NCBI GenBank assembly: GCA_040772305.1 | Contig: JAXGYK010000001.1 | Span: forward strand, 868,001 to 932,000 | Length of the DNA stretch: 64,000 nt | Origin: Mesolinea sp040772305 | Lineage (GTDB): Bacteria > Chloroflexota > Anaerolineae > Anaerolineales > Anaerolineaceae | Reading direction: 5' to 3' | Part shown: piece by piece, positions 1-8,215 of the stretch | How positions within the stretch are numbered: the stretch's first letter is position 1 | How the letters are laid out: each line of letters begins with the position of its first letter | Notes under the pieces: model-generated | The model's input: only the letters and a program-made list of their open reading frames with translations | Databases searched by the model: none | Told to the model about the DNA's origin: nothing | Translations under genes and position numbers: made by a program

Positions 1-558
1 GCGTTTGAAAGCCCTATGGGGAACTTCTTTGCCGATTGTGCCAGGGCAGCCGGTAAGACGGAGCTGGCATACATGAATGCAACCTCTTCCGGGCGCATTC
101 TTACGGCTGGTGATCTCAATCGCGAAAAAATAATTACTGCAATGGGTTTTAATGATCCCATTATGGTTGCGGGGATTAGCGGTGCCCAGCTTTACGAGCT
201 TTTTGAGATGGTTTATGAGCCCGAGCGTTTTGGAAACAATGCCGGCTTAATCCACTCAGGTTTTGTAGTGGAGGTGGATCATCACCAAGCAGCTGGAAAA
301 AAAGTGCAGGGTATTTGGCTTGAGAACGGAGATCCAGTTCTTGCAGACCAGCGGTACAGCATTTGCACCAGCCAGTATATGGCATCGGGCGGAAACGGAA
401 CCGCTGCACTTGCTGAGCAGCTGCAGTTTGAAGATACCGGTATCAGGATGCATGACGCCATATTTGACTACGTGCGCACTCATAAGCTCATCCAACGTCC
501 GGCAATGGGCCGCCTGATCTTCCATGGAACGCCTGAGAACGACAACTCGCCTTTTTAA
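1..558 (+). CDS. 5'-nucleotidase family protein, C-terminal part
   Basis: The reading frame is open from the first base, so the gene starts before the window; about 185 C-terminal codons are visible. The segment matches the C-terminal substrate-binding domain of secreted 5'-nucleotidase/UshA-type phosphoesterases: an opening SPMGNFFAD motif (family form is roughly G-N-L-x-A-D), a GRILTAGDL stretch, a GISGAQLYELFE helix, and an ending with ASGGNGT, the loop that usually carries the base-stacking aromatic residue. The catalytic metallophosphoesterase domain would lie upstream and cannot be checked. These enzymes dephosphorylate nucleotides outside the cytoplasm. Family assignment is good; exact substrate unknown. 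Confidence 0.8.
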   Translation, partial: AFESPMGNFFADCARAAGKTELAYMNATSSGRILTAGDLNREKIITAMGFNDPIMVAGISGAQLYELFEMVYEPERFGNNAGLIHSGFVVEVDHHQAAGKKVQGIWLENGDPVLADQRYSICTSQYMASGGNGTAALAEQLQFEDTGIRMHDAIFDYVRTHKLIQRPAMGRLIFHGTPENDNSPF

Positions 559-604
559 AGGGACTTGCACATACAAGCATTGGGTTGCTGCAGTCTTTTT
601 CATG

Positions 605-616
605 TAAAATAGAGGC
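605..616 (+). promoter_or_regulatory. Putative leaderless promoter -10 of the 617 gene
   Basis: A TAAAAT box at 605-610 is followed by exactly six bases and then the ATG at 617, so a transcript starting at the usual distance would begin at the start codon. There is no purine-rich ribosome site. The 16 bases at 595-610 (CTTTTTCATGTAAAAT) recur with one change in front of hsdM at 42542-42557. No clear -35 is visible. Confidence 0.5.
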
Positions 617-1066
617 ATGTCCTTACCAAATGTAAATACCAGTTCAACCCTCAGAAATCATCGCCGCCAAAGTCTGCTGCAAATATGGCTTCCCATGCTG
701 CTGGGAACGCTTGTTTTTTTCGCGGCAATGGTATGGCTGATTAGCAGCTTGATGGAGCCGGGTGCAGGCGGCCTGCGCGGCAGTGCCGATGCAGCAGCAG
801 TTTGGATTGTCTTACCCTGGCTTCTATGGAGTCTGCTGGGCATACTCTTGCTGACAGCGATGATCGTGCTCGTTATCGTGCTGAAAAAAAAGCTGCCAGT
901 TGCAGGCGAAAAGGTACTCGATTACTTTCTGAAGGCAAGGCAGATGATGAAGACTGGCAGTGACGCCACAGCAAAACCGATTATCGCGATTCAGGAGTGG
1001 GCTGCCAAGGCAAACCAGGTTTCTGACTCGTTCAGGCAAAGATTTATTAAAGGAAAACAACAATGA
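617..1066 (+). CDS. Hypothetical two-helix membrane protein
   Basis: 149 residues. Two hydrophobic stretches are plain: residues about 20-47 (LLQIWLPMLLGTLVFFAAMV) and about 67-92 (IVLPWLLWSLLGILLLTAMI), with a Gly/Ala-rich loop between them. A basic C-terminal tail of about 55 residues (ARQMMKTGSDATAKPI onward) probably faces the cytoplasm. It overlaps the next gene by 4 bases (ATGA), so the two are very likely translated together. No named family is recognised. The start is chosen because a -10-like box lies six bases before it, as in other apparently leaderless genes of the window. Confidence 0.6.
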   Translation: MSLPNVNTSSTLRNHRRQSLLQIWLPMLLGTLVFFAAMVWLISSLMEPGAGGLRGSADAAAVWIVLPWLLWSLLGILLLTAMIVLVIVLKKKLPVAGEKVLDYFLKARQMMKTGSDATAKPIIAIQEWAAKANQVSDSFRQRFIKGKQQ

Positions 1067-1269
1067 AGCAATCCACAAAGACCCTCACCCTCGTGATCGG
1101 AGGCGTACTCGGTGCTCTCTTGGGCGTAAAAGCAGCCCATACATTGATTGAAGCAGCAGAGAATGAGGCAAATCAGGCACCTATAACAGCTACCCAAGGC
1201 CTCCAGATCGGAATAACTGCTCTGGGGATGCTCAAACAAATCAGCGGAATCAGCAAAACGAGAAACTAA
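1063..1269 (+). CDS. Small membrane-anchored hypothetical protein
   Basis: 68 residues with one N-terminal glycine-rich hydrophobic segment (LTLVIGGVLGALLGVKAA), resembling the single helix of small YtxH-like or signal-anchor proteins, followed by a short amphipathic tail. It starts on the ATGA overlap with the preceding two-helix protein, and AAGGAAAACAACA just before the ATG supplies a weak ribosome site. The pair may form a small membrane complex, but nothing visible shows a function. RNase Z follows 26 bases downstream and may be cotranscribed. Confidence 0.6.
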   Translation: MKQSTKTLTLVIGGVLGALLGVKAAHTLIEAAENEANQAPITATQGLQIGITALGMLKQISGISKTRN

Positions 1270-1295
1270 TATGCAGGGATAGGAGTGGCGATCCC

Positions 1296-2216
1296 TTGTA
1301 CGAACTTACATTTCTGGGCACATCTGCTTCTGCCCCTTCCATTAAACGCGGCCTTGCCTCGCTTGTAGTAAAGCATGGGGAATATCGTTTTTTAATCGAC
1401 TGCGGAGAAGGTACCCAACGCCAAATTCTGCGCAGCGGCGTAGGGTTTAGAAACTTAAAGCACATTCTTTTGACGCATGGGCACCTGGACCATATTTTGG
1501 GATTGGCCGGTCTGATCTCCACCTTTATGCGCTGGGAAGCCATTGAAGAAGTAAATATTTATGGTAGCCGGCATACGATGGAAAGGGTTAGCGACCTGAT
1601 CCATGGAGTGGTATTGCGGGGCACACCACCCCCAATGCCTTTGAACCTCTACGACATTATTCCCGGGAAAATATTTGAAGCAGGGGACTTTTCAATTGAG
1701 GCATTTGCAGTAGACCATCGCGGTTCTGCATCGTTGGGCTATCGTTTTGAGGAGTTTTCTCACCGGCCATTTTTGCCTGAAAAAGCTGAAGCACTGGGAA
1801 TTCCACCTGGGCCTTGGCGTAAAGACTTGGTGGAGGGCCGCTCAATCAAACTGGAAGACGGCCGGTTAATTGAACCCGATATGGTGCTGGGGCCAGCCCG
1901 ACGCGGTACCAGCCTTGCAGTAGTAGGCGATGTGGGCAAGCCCGAAAAACTGCTGGAGGCAGTTAGTGGAGCCGATGCCCTGGTGATCGAATCTACCTAC
2001 TTAAAGGAAGAAGCCAGCTTGGCCCGCGAATTTGGACACATCACTGCGGAACAGGCCGCCAATTTGGCATTGGAAGCTGGTGTAGGCCAATTGATCCTCA
2101 CGCATATTTCCCGACGCTATCGCGATGATGCCGTTTTGGCTGAAGCCCAGGCCGTTTTTCCTAATACCAGCCTGGCGCGGGATTTTGATACTTTTCAGGT
2201 AAAAGCAAGAGAATAA
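1296..2216 (+). CDS. rnz: Ribonuclease Z (tRNA 3' endonuclease)
   Basis: 306 residues, the usual length for bacterial RNase Z, which removes the 3' trailer from tRNA precursors. The metallo-beta-lactamase fold shows clearly: LTFLGTSASAPS at the N-terminus, the zinc-binding HGHLDHILGL motif near residue 62, a DHRGSASLGYRF strand, and the C-terminal GHITAEQAANLA and LTHISRRY segments that carry the last ligands and the RNase Z-type ending. The start is TTG, supported by AGGAG at 1281-1285, about ten bases upstream; no in-frame ATG precedes the conserved first strand. A non-tRNA phosphodiesterase of the same fold is the only realistic alternative. Confidence 0.9.
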   Translation: MYELTFLGTSASAPSIKRGLASLVVKHGEYRFLIDCGEGTQRQILRSGVGFRNLKHILLTHGHLDHILGLAGLISTFMRWEAIEEVNIYGSRHTMERVSDLIHGVVLRGTPPPMPLNLYDIIPGKIFEAGDFSIEAFAVDHRGSASLGYRFEEFSHRPFLPEKAEALGIPPGPWRKDLVEGRSIKLEDGRLIEPDMVLGPARRGTSLAVVGDVGKPEKLLEAVSGADALVIESTYLKEEASLAREFGHITAEQAANLALEAGVGQLILTHISRRYRDDAVLAEAQAVFPNTSLARDFDTFQVKARE

Positions 2217-2373
2217 AACCTGGCAACTTACTAGGAAAACGAAGCACAAGTTATATTTGCCAGTGGATTCAACCTTCGTGGCATACAGGTTATTGTTCAG
2301 GAAGCACATACTTGCTGGAAGGTCAGTATGGAAGAAGAACGAGCGGGTCAATCATGTTAGAATCGCAGTTCGA

Positions 2374-3036
2374 ATGAAAAAACAATTCTCATTGCTTTTA
2401 GGATCGGTATCGCCACGGCGTAAAGAACTGCTGGCGCTTTTTAGTATTCCTTTTGAGGTTCGACCGGGAAATACCAATGAAAGCCGGCAGCCAAAAGAAT
2501 CCCCAGCAGATTATGTGCTGCGCCTTGCGCTGGCTAAGGCGCGTGCAAATGGTCAGAGAAGCGATGCAGCTTTGGTAACGGCAGATACAACTGTAGCTTT
2601 GGGTTCTGAATTGCTGGGCAAACCAAAAGATGCGGCAGAGGCTCGCTGTACTCTGGAAAAGCTGCGCGGCAAGGCGCATGCTGTGCATTCGGCGGTTTGT
2701 TTGCAAACGGATGGTCAGGAGCTTGCAGGGCACTGCGAGACAACCGTCTGCATGCGCCATTACAGCAGCGCGGAGCTGGACGACTATATTGCCAGTGAAG
2801 ACTGGCGCGACAAAGCCGGGGGTTACGCTATTCAGCACCTTGGGTTTCACCCGGTGGAGAAAATCCAGGGCTGCCATGCCAACGTAATCGGTCTGCCCCT
2901 TTGCACGCTGCAAAACCTTTTTGAAGCTGCAGACCTGCAAGGGAATCGAGACATTGCTGCGGAATGTCAGGCTTACTTGCGAATTAACTGTCCCGTGTGG
3001 CAGCAGATACGTGGCAAGCACAACGAGGTAGCATGA
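2374..3036 (+). CDS. maf: Maf family nucleoside triphosphate pyrophosphatase
   Basis: 220 residues. Maf proteins hydrolyse non-canonical or modified nucleoside triphosphates (dTTP/UTP or m7GTP subtypes) to monophosphates. Diagnostic motifs are LGSVSPRRKELL at residues 9-20 (the family S-x-S-P-R-R loop), VTADTTVAL in the middle, and DKAGGYAIQ near the C-terminus. An upstream in-frame ATG exists at 2257, but the protein family begins at the ATG chosen here. An extended -10-like TGTTAGAAT (2355-2363) lies just before it, giving a leader of only a few bases. The stop overlaps the start of the penicillin-binding protein by 4 bases. Confidence 0.88.
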   Translation: MKKQFSLLLGSVSPRRKELLALFSIPFEVRPGNTNESRQPKESPADYVLRLALAKARANGQRSDAALVTADTTVALGSELLGKPKDAAEARCTLEKLRGKAHAVHSAVCLQTDGQELAGHCETTVCMRHYSSAELDDYIASEDWRDKAGGYAIQHLGFHPVEKIQGCHANVIGLPLCTLQNLFEAADLQGNRDIAAECQAYLRINCPVWQQIRGKHNEVA

Positions 3037-5195
3037 AACGCTTGATACCTCTGCTCCTTCTCCTCAGTTTTCTGATCAGCGCATGCCAGGGGGCAACCCC
3101 TACGCCTGCACCACTGCCTACAGCAACTGACTTGCCTAGTCCACAAATGACAATCCATGAAGCTCCAAACCCGGAAGCCAGTGCAGTTGCCTTTCTGGAC
3201 GCTGCCAGGCTTGAAGATTACGAGAACATGTACAGTCAGTTGAGTACAGGCACCCAGGCTGCCGTCAGTCAGGAGGATATGGTAAAGGCGTATATGAATG
3301 CTTATGCCGCCCTTACTTACGCAGAAATGAGCTATGAAGTGCGCTCGTTTGCGATCCTGAACCCATTGGCTGCTCAGGTAGCTTATTCGGTTACTTATGA
3401 AACAAACCGCTTTGGCAAGATTGAGCGCGACACTTTGATGAATCTGGTGCTTGAAGACCTAAGCTGGAAGGTGGCATGGACTCCTGCGCTAATCATGCCA
3501 GAGCTGATTGAAGGGCGCAGCTTAAAACTGGAGATGGATCCCTCATCCCGGGGGAACATCTACGATAAGGACGGGAATGCCTTGGTGGTTCAAATCAAAG
3601 CAGTGGATTTGAGCGTGCGCCGCGACTTGCTGCCCGGGGAAGAACAAGCCTATTTTGTGAGCATGATGGCGGACCTCTGCGGGATCACCCAGGAACGTGT
3701 ACTTGCGCGCATGAATGTGGGCAATCTGGATTGGAAGAATCCCATTTGTCAGGTCAGCCAGGAACAGGCTGCCCGATTCCAAAACGATATCGATTTTTAC
3801 GTGCGCGGCGGCAGCCTGCTTGTGGACGAAACGGTAAGCCGCTCTTATGCTCCAGGAGGCGTGGCAGAACACGCAGTTGGTTTTGTGCATCCTATCCCGG
3901 CTGACCAGGCCGAACGTTACAAGCGTATGGGCTACAACCCGGAAGCCTTGGTTGGCGTGGACGGTTTGGAGGCCTGGGGTGAAAGATACCTTAACGGGCA
4001 GGCTGGTTTGACCTTACGCGTGGTGGATGCTGCCGGCCAGATTGTTACCAATATCGCCAGTTCGCCAAAAGTGGTGAGCGCCTCGATTACCACCACCATC
4101 GACAGTGAGCTGCAAACGCGTATTCAGAACAGTCTGGCAGATTTTAAAGCTGCTGTAGTTGTAATGGAGAAAGATACCGGCAGAATCCGCGCTCTGGTAA
4201 GTAACCCAGGTTTTGACCAAAATGATTTAGGGACACTCAACGGGGAAGATCAGCCTGCACTGAACCGTGCTACCCAAGGAGCGTACCCCTTGGGTTCGGT
4301 ATTTAAGCCGATAGCCATGGCTGCAGCACTTGAAACGGGTATTTATACGGCTGATTCCGTGCTTAATTGCGGACATGTCTGGGAGAAGGAAGGCTGGACC
4401 GGCTACGACTGGACCTATTGGTCAGAACTGCCGCCATCGGGGCCGCTTACACTGGAACAAGGCTTAATGCGCTCTTGCAATCCCTGGTTTTATCAAATTG
4501 GATGGCAGCTTTGGGCTTCGAATTACAAGAGCGATTTGTACGATATGGGCAGGGCCTTTGGCTTGGGCCAGCGAACTGGCATCGAGATTGGTTCCTTTGC
4601 TGGCCGTTTTGACCAGCCCACCGATGCCTTTGGGAACGTGCAGCTGGCTATTGGCCAGTACACTCTGCAGGCAAACCCGGTGCAGGTTGTGGATTATTTG
4701 GGTGCAATAGGTAACGATGGTACGCTTTACCGGCCAACGCTGGTTGAAAAGATTACTCCGATTGATGGCAGTGCCGATGTTTACAGTTTCGAGCCAGAGG
4801 TGCGCAGCACTCTGCCTGTGAGCTTGGAAAACTTGCACACTATTCAGGACGCAATGATTATGGTCATGCGTAACCCCAGCGGAACGGCAGCGCATGTGAT
4901 GCGCGGGCTAAAGGGCAATATTGCCGGCAAAACGGGCACGGCCCAGACCGGCATCCCCGGGCTGGATGAACATGCCTGGTTTGGGGGCTATACTTTTAAC
5001 AATAACCCTAACCTGCCCGATATTGCCATTGCAATTGTATTTGAGAATGCCGGCGAAGGCGCCGATTACGGAGCGCCTTTGTTCCGGCGGATTGTCTCGC
5101 TCTACTTTTCCGATAACCGTGATCCGGGCGGTACCATGCCCTGGGAAGATAAGCCTTACGTACCTTCAACGGAGACCCCGACCCCTGAAAGCTAA
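3033..5195 (+). CDS. Lipoprotein class B penicillin-binding protein (transpeptidase)
   Basis: 720 residues. The N-terminus is a lipoprotein signal: a basic start, a leucine-rich core and a LISAC lipobox with Cys around residue 18, then a Thr/Pro linker. Next comes an NTF2/MecA_N-like domain (about 50-155), a PBP dimerisation domain and a C-terminal transpeptidase. All three active-site motifs are present: S422-V-F-K425, S481-C-N483 and K633-T-G. It should cross-link peptidoglycan stem peptides outside the membrane. Low-affinity PBP2a-like proteins share this MecA_N architecture, so beta-lactam tolerance is conceivable but not shown. Lipid anchoring replaces the usual transmembrane helix. The start overlaps maf (ATGA). 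Confidence 0.88.
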   Translation: MKRLIPLLLLLSFLISACQGATPTPAPLPTATDLPSPQMTIHEAPNPEASAVAFLDAARLEDYENMYSQLSTGTQAAVSQEDMVKAYMNAYAALTYAEMSYEVRSFAILNPLAAQVAYSVTYETNRFGKIERDTLMNLVLEDLSWKVAWTPALIMPELIEGRSLKLEMDPSSRGNIYDKDGNALVVQIKAVDLSVRRDLLPGEEQAYFVSMMADLCGITQERVLARMNVGNLDWKNPICQVSQEQAARFQNDIDFYVRGGSLLVDETVSRSYAPGGVAEHAVGFVHPIPADQAERYKRMGYNPEALVGVDGLEAWGERYLNGQAGLTLRVVDAAGQIVTNIASSPKVVSASITTTIDSELQTRIQNSLADFKAAVVVMEKDTGRIRALVSNPGFDQNDLGTLNGEDQPALNRATQGAYPLGSVFKPIAMAAALETGIYTADSVLNCGHVWEKEGWTGYDWTYWSELPPSGPLTLEQGLMRSCNPWFYQIGWQLWASNYKSDLYDMGRAFGLGQRTGIEIGSFAGRFDQPTDAFGNVQLAIGQYTLQANPVQVVDYLGAIGNDGTLYRPTLVEKITPIDGSADVYSFEPEVRSTLPVSLENLHTIQDAMIMVMRNPSGTAAHVMRGLKGNIAGKTGTAQTGIPGLDEHAWFGGYTFNNNPNLPDIAIAIVFENAGEGADYGAPLFRRIVSLYFSDNRDPGGTMPWEDKPYVPSTETPTPES

Positions 5196-6150
5196 TTTAA
5201 ACCCTTCTCAGCTACATTTACCAGGTCTGGTTACTCGTTCACAGGCGGGTTACCTGACAGTGCGCACGGAACAGGGTGACATTGTCTGCCGTATGCGCGG
5301 ACGGCTGCGCCGAGGACGGGCCGAAGGTGACCGTGTGGCCGTAGGGGACAGAGTGCGTGTATCGCAAAATGCGGATGGCAGCGGAAACATCGAAGAAGTC
5401 CTGCCGCGCCAAAGAGTACTATCACGGGCTCTTTCGGGCGTCAATTACGAATACGAACAGGTAATTCTTGCCAACCCGGACCAGGTTCTGCTGGTGTTTG
5501 CCTTGCGTGAGCCCGACCCAAAGCTGCGTATGTTGGACCGCTTTCTGGTGATTGCTGAACGAGAGCATATCCCAGCAATGATCATTGCGAACAAGCTGGA
5601 TCTCATGCCTTTGCAGGAGGCGCAAGCGCTTTTTGCGCCTTACGAGCGTTTGGGCTACGAAGTTATTTATGCATCGGCCTTAAGCGGCGAAGGGATTGCT
5701 ACTATTCGCAAACGTCTAAAGGGTAAACTGAGTACGTTGGCGGGGCCTTCGGGAGTGGGTAAAAGCAGCCTGCTCAATGCGGTGCATCCTGGTCTGGAGC
5801 TTGCCGTAGGAAAGGTTAGTCAGGGTGTTGGCAAGGGCAAGGGGCGGCATACCACACAGGTACGGCAATTGTTTGAATTGCCGGAAGGCGGTTGGGTTGC
5901 TGATGTGCCGGGAATGCGAACCCTGGCGCTTTGGGATATTCAGCCGGAAGAGCTGGATGCGTATTATCGCGAAATTGCCCCCCTGGTGGCAAGCTGCCAA
6001 TTTAGCGACTGTACCCACAGTCATGAACCAGGCTGCGCGGTGCAAGTTGCTGTAGAAAAAGGTGAAATCCACCCCCAACGCTACGAATCGTACTTGCGAC
6101 TGCGCTTCGGCGGCTCAATGGAAATTGAAGAGGATGATGACGATGAATAG
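5185..6150 (+). CDS. rsgA: Ribosome small subunit biogenesis GTPase RsgA
   Basis: About 321 residues. RsgA is a circularly permuted GTPase that acts in late 30S maturation. Visible in order: OB-fold N-terminus (SQAGYLTV ... MRGRLR), G4 motif IIANKLDL, G5-like YASALSGEG, the P-loop GPSGVGKSSLLN, G3 DVPGMR, and a zinc finger CQFSDCTHSHEPGC. The order G4-G5-G1-G3 is the family's permutation. The start is unusual: no ATG or TTG lies at the right place. A CTG at 5185 with CGGAGA nine bases upstream is the best choice; a GTG at 5119 (no ribosome site) or a GTG at 5260 (would cut the OB fold) are alternatives. The chosen start overlaps the PBP by 11 bases. Confidence 0.88.
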   Translation: MKANLNPSQLHLPGLVTRSQAGYLTVRTEQGDIVCRMRGRLRRGRAEGDRVAVGDRVRVSQNADGSGNIEEVLPRQRVLSRALSGVNYEYEQVILANPDQVLLVFALREPDPKLRMLDRFLVIAEREHIPAMIIANKLDLMPLQEAQALFAPYERLGYEVIYASALSGEGIATIRKRLKGKLSTLAGPSGVGKSSLLNAVHPGLELAVGKVSQGVGKGKGRHTTQVRQLFELPEGGWVADVPGMRTLALWDIQPEELDAYYREIAPLVASCQFSDCTHSHEPGCAVQVAVEKGEIHPQRYESYLRLRFGGSMEIEEDDDDE

Positions 6151-7912
6151 GAAAAAGTTACTGGTTTGGCTGCTTATTTTATTGCTTGCAGCCTGCACAG
6201 GCCAAAAGACACCTGCTGCTACCAGTGTACCCAGTACAACAAATCCCACCGCTGCAAGCCTTCCTATGGCCACTGCCACCCCTCAACCGCGGGAATTGAC
6301 GATTTGCACGCGTTTGGAACCGACGAGTCTGTACCCCTATGATGGCTACAGCAGCTTAAGCAAGCAAACGGCACTGATGCTGCTGAGCGGTACCTTGCCC
6401 GGGCAAATAGCACCTAACCCTCTGGAATTAGTAGAAAGCCGTCGTGAGGTAGTAACTCTAAGCCTGGGGGATATGGTGATGGACAGCAGCGGCCAGATTG
6501 CCCCCTTGGTCGCTGGGCTTAAGCTTTGGCCTGCTGGCTGCCACAGTCCCGAATGTGCTTTAAGCTGGGATGGAAGCAGTGAGTTCAAAATGGACCAGAT
6601 GGTTTACATATGGCGGGTACAAGAAGCCGCTGCCTGGCAAGATGGCACGCCGCTAAAGGCAAAAGACTATTGGTTGGGCAGCCATGCCGCCAGCAGCGAC
6701 CCAAGCCGAATGAACCGTTGGTATCAGGACATTACAGCCAGCCTGCATGTAGAAGACGAAGCCGAACTCATCTGGAAGCTGGTGCCGGGAATGGGTCGCT
6801 TCGCAGCATCAGAGGAGCAATTTCCCTGGACACCGCTGCCCTCCCATCTCTTGGAAGGAATAGCCTACTCCGACTTTGCAAGTCAGCAGATATTGCAGGA
6901 AAGCTTGCCGGCATGGGGGCCCTACCTCCTGGAGCATTGGAACAAGGGCACTGCCATGCATTTTGTTCCCAACCCGGGTTACCCAGCCGAACGCAGCGGA
7001 CTCTGGGCCTACGATGCGATTGAATTACGTTTTCTTCGTGAAAAAAGCCAGGCCTTAACTGCCTTTAGCGCGGGAGAATGTGACATACTGGATGGATCGT
7101 ATCGCTTTACTGCCGCAGAAATAGAGGCGCATGGCGCGTCTGCTTCCCTTGGCAGACCGGAAGAGCTAAGTATGCTTGTGATGGGCGTTAAACCAGCCAG
7201 CTACGATGACGGACAACCCTTATGGAACGACGAAGAGCCTGATTTCTTTAGGAGTTTCGAATTGCGCAAGGCTCTTTGGGCATGCCTGGACCTGAACAGT
7301 CATTTTGAAGACCTGGCTGCTTTCTTCTATCCCACAGGGTATCAGAGGCCTCGTTTTAAGCCGCCCGTGCCGCCTGCTCTTCCTGAACCAAGAGCAGCTT
7401 TGGAGGCCTTAGGCTGGCAGGATGCCGATGGTGACCCAAACACGCCGCGACTGGCCAAAGGAGTGGAGGGAGTAAAAGATGGGACGCCGTTTAAACTGCG
7501 CCTGCTAAGCGGTCAGAGCGCTGCTGACGCGGAGTATGCGGCCTTTATTGTGAAGCAGCTGGGCAGTTGCGGTATTGCCGTGGAACACCAGGCGCTTAGC
7601 CCGCAGGAGCTTTACGCCCCAGGCCCGGAAGGACCCCTGTTTGGGCGCTCCTTTGACCTGGCGATAGTTTACTTTCAGTCCAGCGGTTTGCCATTTTGTC
7701 TGGACCAGACTGCGCTGGCGGTTCCTAAAGCAGATAATAACTGGGTTGGTATGAACATCTCGGGGTTTAGCGACCCCCTGGCAGATGCAGCTTGTTTTAG
7801 CGACGCAGGGGTAAATGAAGACGATTCGCTGACCCTAACCCACAACTATGTGATAGGGCCTTTAATCCCCCACCCAGAATTCTGGCTGGGTTTGGAAACC
7901 GACAAACGTTAA
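6143..7912 (+). CDS. ABC transporter substrate-binding lipoprotein, family 5
   Basis: 589 residues with a typical lipoprotein signal (basic start, leucine core, LLAACTG lipobox, Cys about residue 18), then a Thr/Pro-rich linker. The body follows family 5 (oligopeptide/nickel) order: an opening strand RELTICTRLEPTSLYP, a WQDGTPLKAKDYWLGS motif equivalent to the family's W-H-D-G-T-P box, WGPYLLEHW for the G-P-Y box, and FELRKALWACLD for the R-x-A box. It would capture peptides outside the membrane. Its ATG overlaps the rsgA stop, and the next operon has its own promoter, so it is probably an orphan binding protein that may share the downstream permeases. Confidence 0.82.
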   Translation: MNRKKLLVWLLILLLAACTGQKTPAATSVPSTTNPTAASLPMATATPQPRELTICTRLEPTSLYPYDGYSSLSKQTALMLLSGTLPGQIAPNPLELVESRREVVTLSLGDMVMDSSGQIAPLVAGLKLWPAGCHSPECALSWDGSSEFKMDQMVYIWRVQEAAAWQDGTPLKAKDYWLGSHAASSDPSRMNRWYQDITASLHVEDEAELIWKLVPGMGRFAASEEQFPWTPLPSHLLEGIAYSDFASQQILQESLPAWGPYLLEHWNKGTAMHFVPNPGYPAERSGLWAYDAIELRFLREKSQALTAFSAGECDILDGSYRFTAAEIEAHGASASLGRPEELSMLVMGVKPASYDDGQPLWNDEEPDFFRSFELRKALWACLDLNSHFEDLAAFFYPTGYQRPRFKPPVPPALPEPRAALEALGWQDADGDPNTPRLAKGVEGVKDGTPFKLRLLSGQSAADAEYAAFIVKQLGSCGIAVEHQALSPQELYAPGPEGPLFGRSFDLAIVYFQSSGLPFCLDQTALAVPKADNNWVGMNISGFSDPLADAACFSDAGVNEDDSLTLTHNYVIGPLIPHPEFWLGLETDKR

Positions 7913-8215
7913 GTGCCTAATAGCATTTTGGTTTTGTAATTAAGTAACAAGAAAGACAAAAACAGCAAAATTTGCGTAATATTATCCATTAATAGATTGA
8001 TGGGGATACAATGATCTATCCCCTCTTTGCTTGACAGTTTTTTTATCGAATGATATTATCCCATGGTAGCCCAGTGAAGTTTTACTGGGCGTGAGTATTT
8101 GGAGAAGCGCATGTATAGGAGGAGGAACAGGTTTAGTGGAGAACCGAAACCAAGTTCTAGCTGTACGCCAATTCCCAAAAAACAATCAACCCAATTTAAG
8201 GAGGATTAATTCATA
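7913..8215 (+). other. 303-base gap with promoter and leader of the peptide ABC operon
   Basis: There is no convincing gene. The left half is AT-rich, the middle has a near-consensus promoter at 8031-8059, and the last 30 bases carry the ribosome site. The promoter implies a leader of about 150 bases. Within it, CAGTGAAGTTTTACTGGGC (from about 8080) can fold as a small stem (CCAGTGAAG/TTTACTGG), but no known riboswitch class is recognised. Confidence 0.6.
8031..8059 (+). promoter_or_regulatory. Sigma-70 type promoter of the peptide ABC operon
   Basis: TTGACA at 8031-8036 and TATTAT at 8054-8059, separated by exactly 17 bases: a perfect -35 and a 5/6 -10. This is the strongest promoter seen in the window and fits a highly expressed binding-protein gene that follows about 150 bases later. 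Confidence 0.85.
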
